Made by a program: the position numbers and the translations under genes. A stretch of DNA of 6,803 bases from Clostridium sp. SCN 57-10 (lineage in GTDB: Bacteria; Bacillota; Clostridia; Oscillospirales; Butyricicoccaceae). Where the stretch lies: assembly GCA_001725215.1 (NCBI GenBank), contig MEFT01000084.1, positions 1 through 6,803 on the forward strand, in the 5' to 3' direction. Of this stretch, positions 6,139 through 6,803 are shown piece by piece. The notes beneath the pieces were generated by a model. That model saw only the letters and a program-made list of their open reading frames with translations. It made no database searches and was not told the DNA's origin. The stretch's first letter is position 1. Each line of letters starts with the position of its first letter.

Positions 6139-6803
6139 TCAGTCATATCCCTCGCGTTGATGCATGGCCTCAATATCGCCGGAAAACGTTGCGAACGCAA
6201 ACTGGGAGCAGAACGGAGGGCCTTCCTTTTCGTCATGATACGGCAGTAAATCAAATGAGAGGAATCCCTCAGGTACGGGGGTATCCGCTTTCATAAACCG
6301 CCCCCAGAAGCCGTGCCATGGCCCTACATCCACGCACAACCCGTAATGATGCATAAACAAAATATCATAACCAAAGTCTGACTGATACTCTTCCATCGCG
6401 TTCAGCGTGCGGAAAAGCTCTTTGCGCGCCTCTGTATGATCCAATTCTGCACCTTCTCGCCCAATAAAGCGCATGGCGGGAAATTTTTTATATTCAAAGC
6501 TGTCTACCCTGAAACCCTTTTGCTGCCGATCTACCAGATCGGGCATAAACAGCGCCCACTGTACCCCCGCGTCACAGTCTTTCAAATAGTTGATATACCC
6601 ATAGGTGTCGACATAGTTCACTCCCGCAGGGCCCGTTTTCTTTCCCGCGATTTGTTCGCGTATGCCGCGCTCCCGCATGGTAGAAAAATCGGCAAACACC
6701 TTGGCGACCGTCTCACGCAGCCGCTCGTCATGCGATACGCCGGACAGCTCACCGTCAAATTGATCCAGCGCTTTGAACACCGCCTGGTTTACCACTCCTG
6801 ATG
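6139..6803 (-). CDS. Unidentified protein, possible GyrI-like effector-binding domain; 5' partial, premature stop
   Basis: The frame is open from the right edge of the window to TGA at 6139-6141, about 221 codons, and the beginning lies outside. A GTG at 6795 could be read as a start, but no stop precedes it and no clear ribosome site is seen. The N-terminal visible part is helical and charged (LRETVAKVFADFSTMRERGI). A region with the string FRVDSFEYKKFPAMRFIGRE then resembles the opening strand of GyrI/AraC-type effector-binding domains (x-x-lPAMRxxG), followed by ARKELFRTLNAMEEY, VDVGPWHGFWGRFM and FAFATFSGDIEAM. No DNA-binding helix-turn-helix is visible here; one could lie in the missing N-terminus. 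I do not recognise the exact family. The gene converges on the pst operon and shares its terminator, so no functional link is implied. Confidence 0.6.
   Translation of the reverse strand, partial: SGVVNQAVFKALDQFDGELSGVSHDERLRETVAKVFADFSTMRERGIREQIAGKKTGPAGVNYVDTYGYINYLKDCDAGVQWALFMPDLVDRQQKGFRVDSFEYKKFPAMRFIGREGAELDHTEARKELFRTLNAMEEYQSDFGYDILFMHHYGLCVDVGPWHGFWGRFMKADTPVPEGFLSFDLLPYHDEKEGPPFCSQFAFATFSGDIEAMHQREGYD

Noticed and set aside
5941..6249. Plus-strand open frame of 102 codons after the operon
   Set aside because: It mirrors the - strand gene and its displaced 3' end, whose translation is far more protein-like; no ribosome site or promoter was seen on the + strand.
1..6803. TGA read as an amino acid throughout (alternative code)
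   Set aside because: TGA closes several genes here at overlaps with the next start, and TGG is used for Trp in all of them; the single internal TGA at 6139 is better explained as a local mutation or error.

Overview
The window carries most of a phosphate-uptake and phosphate-sensing locus on the + strand: the 3' end of pstS, then pstC, pstA, pstB, phoU, an OmpR/PhoB-type response regulator gene and a PhoR-type sensor kinase gene. A strong hairpin terminator closes it, and a convergent gene on the - strand follows. The order pstSCAB-phoU-regulator-kinase, the strong GGAGG-type ribosome sites, the TTG start of the regulator and the wording of the proteins fit a fairly GC-rich member of the Clostridia (Oscillospirales or Christensenellales type). 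That placement rests on recognition, not on a search.

Positions 1-267 encode the end of PstS, the phosphate-binding lipoprotein. The fragment matches what is normally the N-terminal half of PstS, yet it ends in tandem stops, so the protein is either circularly permuted or cut short. Positions 253-395 hold a run of stem-loops between pstS and pstC. The last one overlaps an alternative pairing that would cover the pstC Shine-Dalgarno sequence. From 410 to 5857 six genes are packed with no more than 4 nt between them, and four of the five junctions overlap by 1 or 4 nt, so this is one operon with likely translational coupling.

The genes form one circuit. PstS delivers phosphate to the PstC-PstA channel, PstB2 hydrolyses ATP to drive import, and PhoU links transporter state to the kinase. 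The kinase (PhoR) and regulator (PhoP/PhoB) adjust transcription of the regulon, normally including this operon. The operon promoter and any Pho box lie upstream of the window.

Positions 5863-5912 hold a hairpin with T-rich flanks on both sides, suited to end transcription from both directions. From 5995 to 6803 on the - strand lies an unrelated gene with its start beyond the window. Its frame is interrupted by one TGA at 6139-6141, after which the same frame stays open for 47 protein-like codons to a TAA at 5995-5997. It therefore looks like a gene with a recent nonsense mutation, a readthrough case or a sequence error. No mobile element, CRISPR array, tRNA or rRNA was seen.
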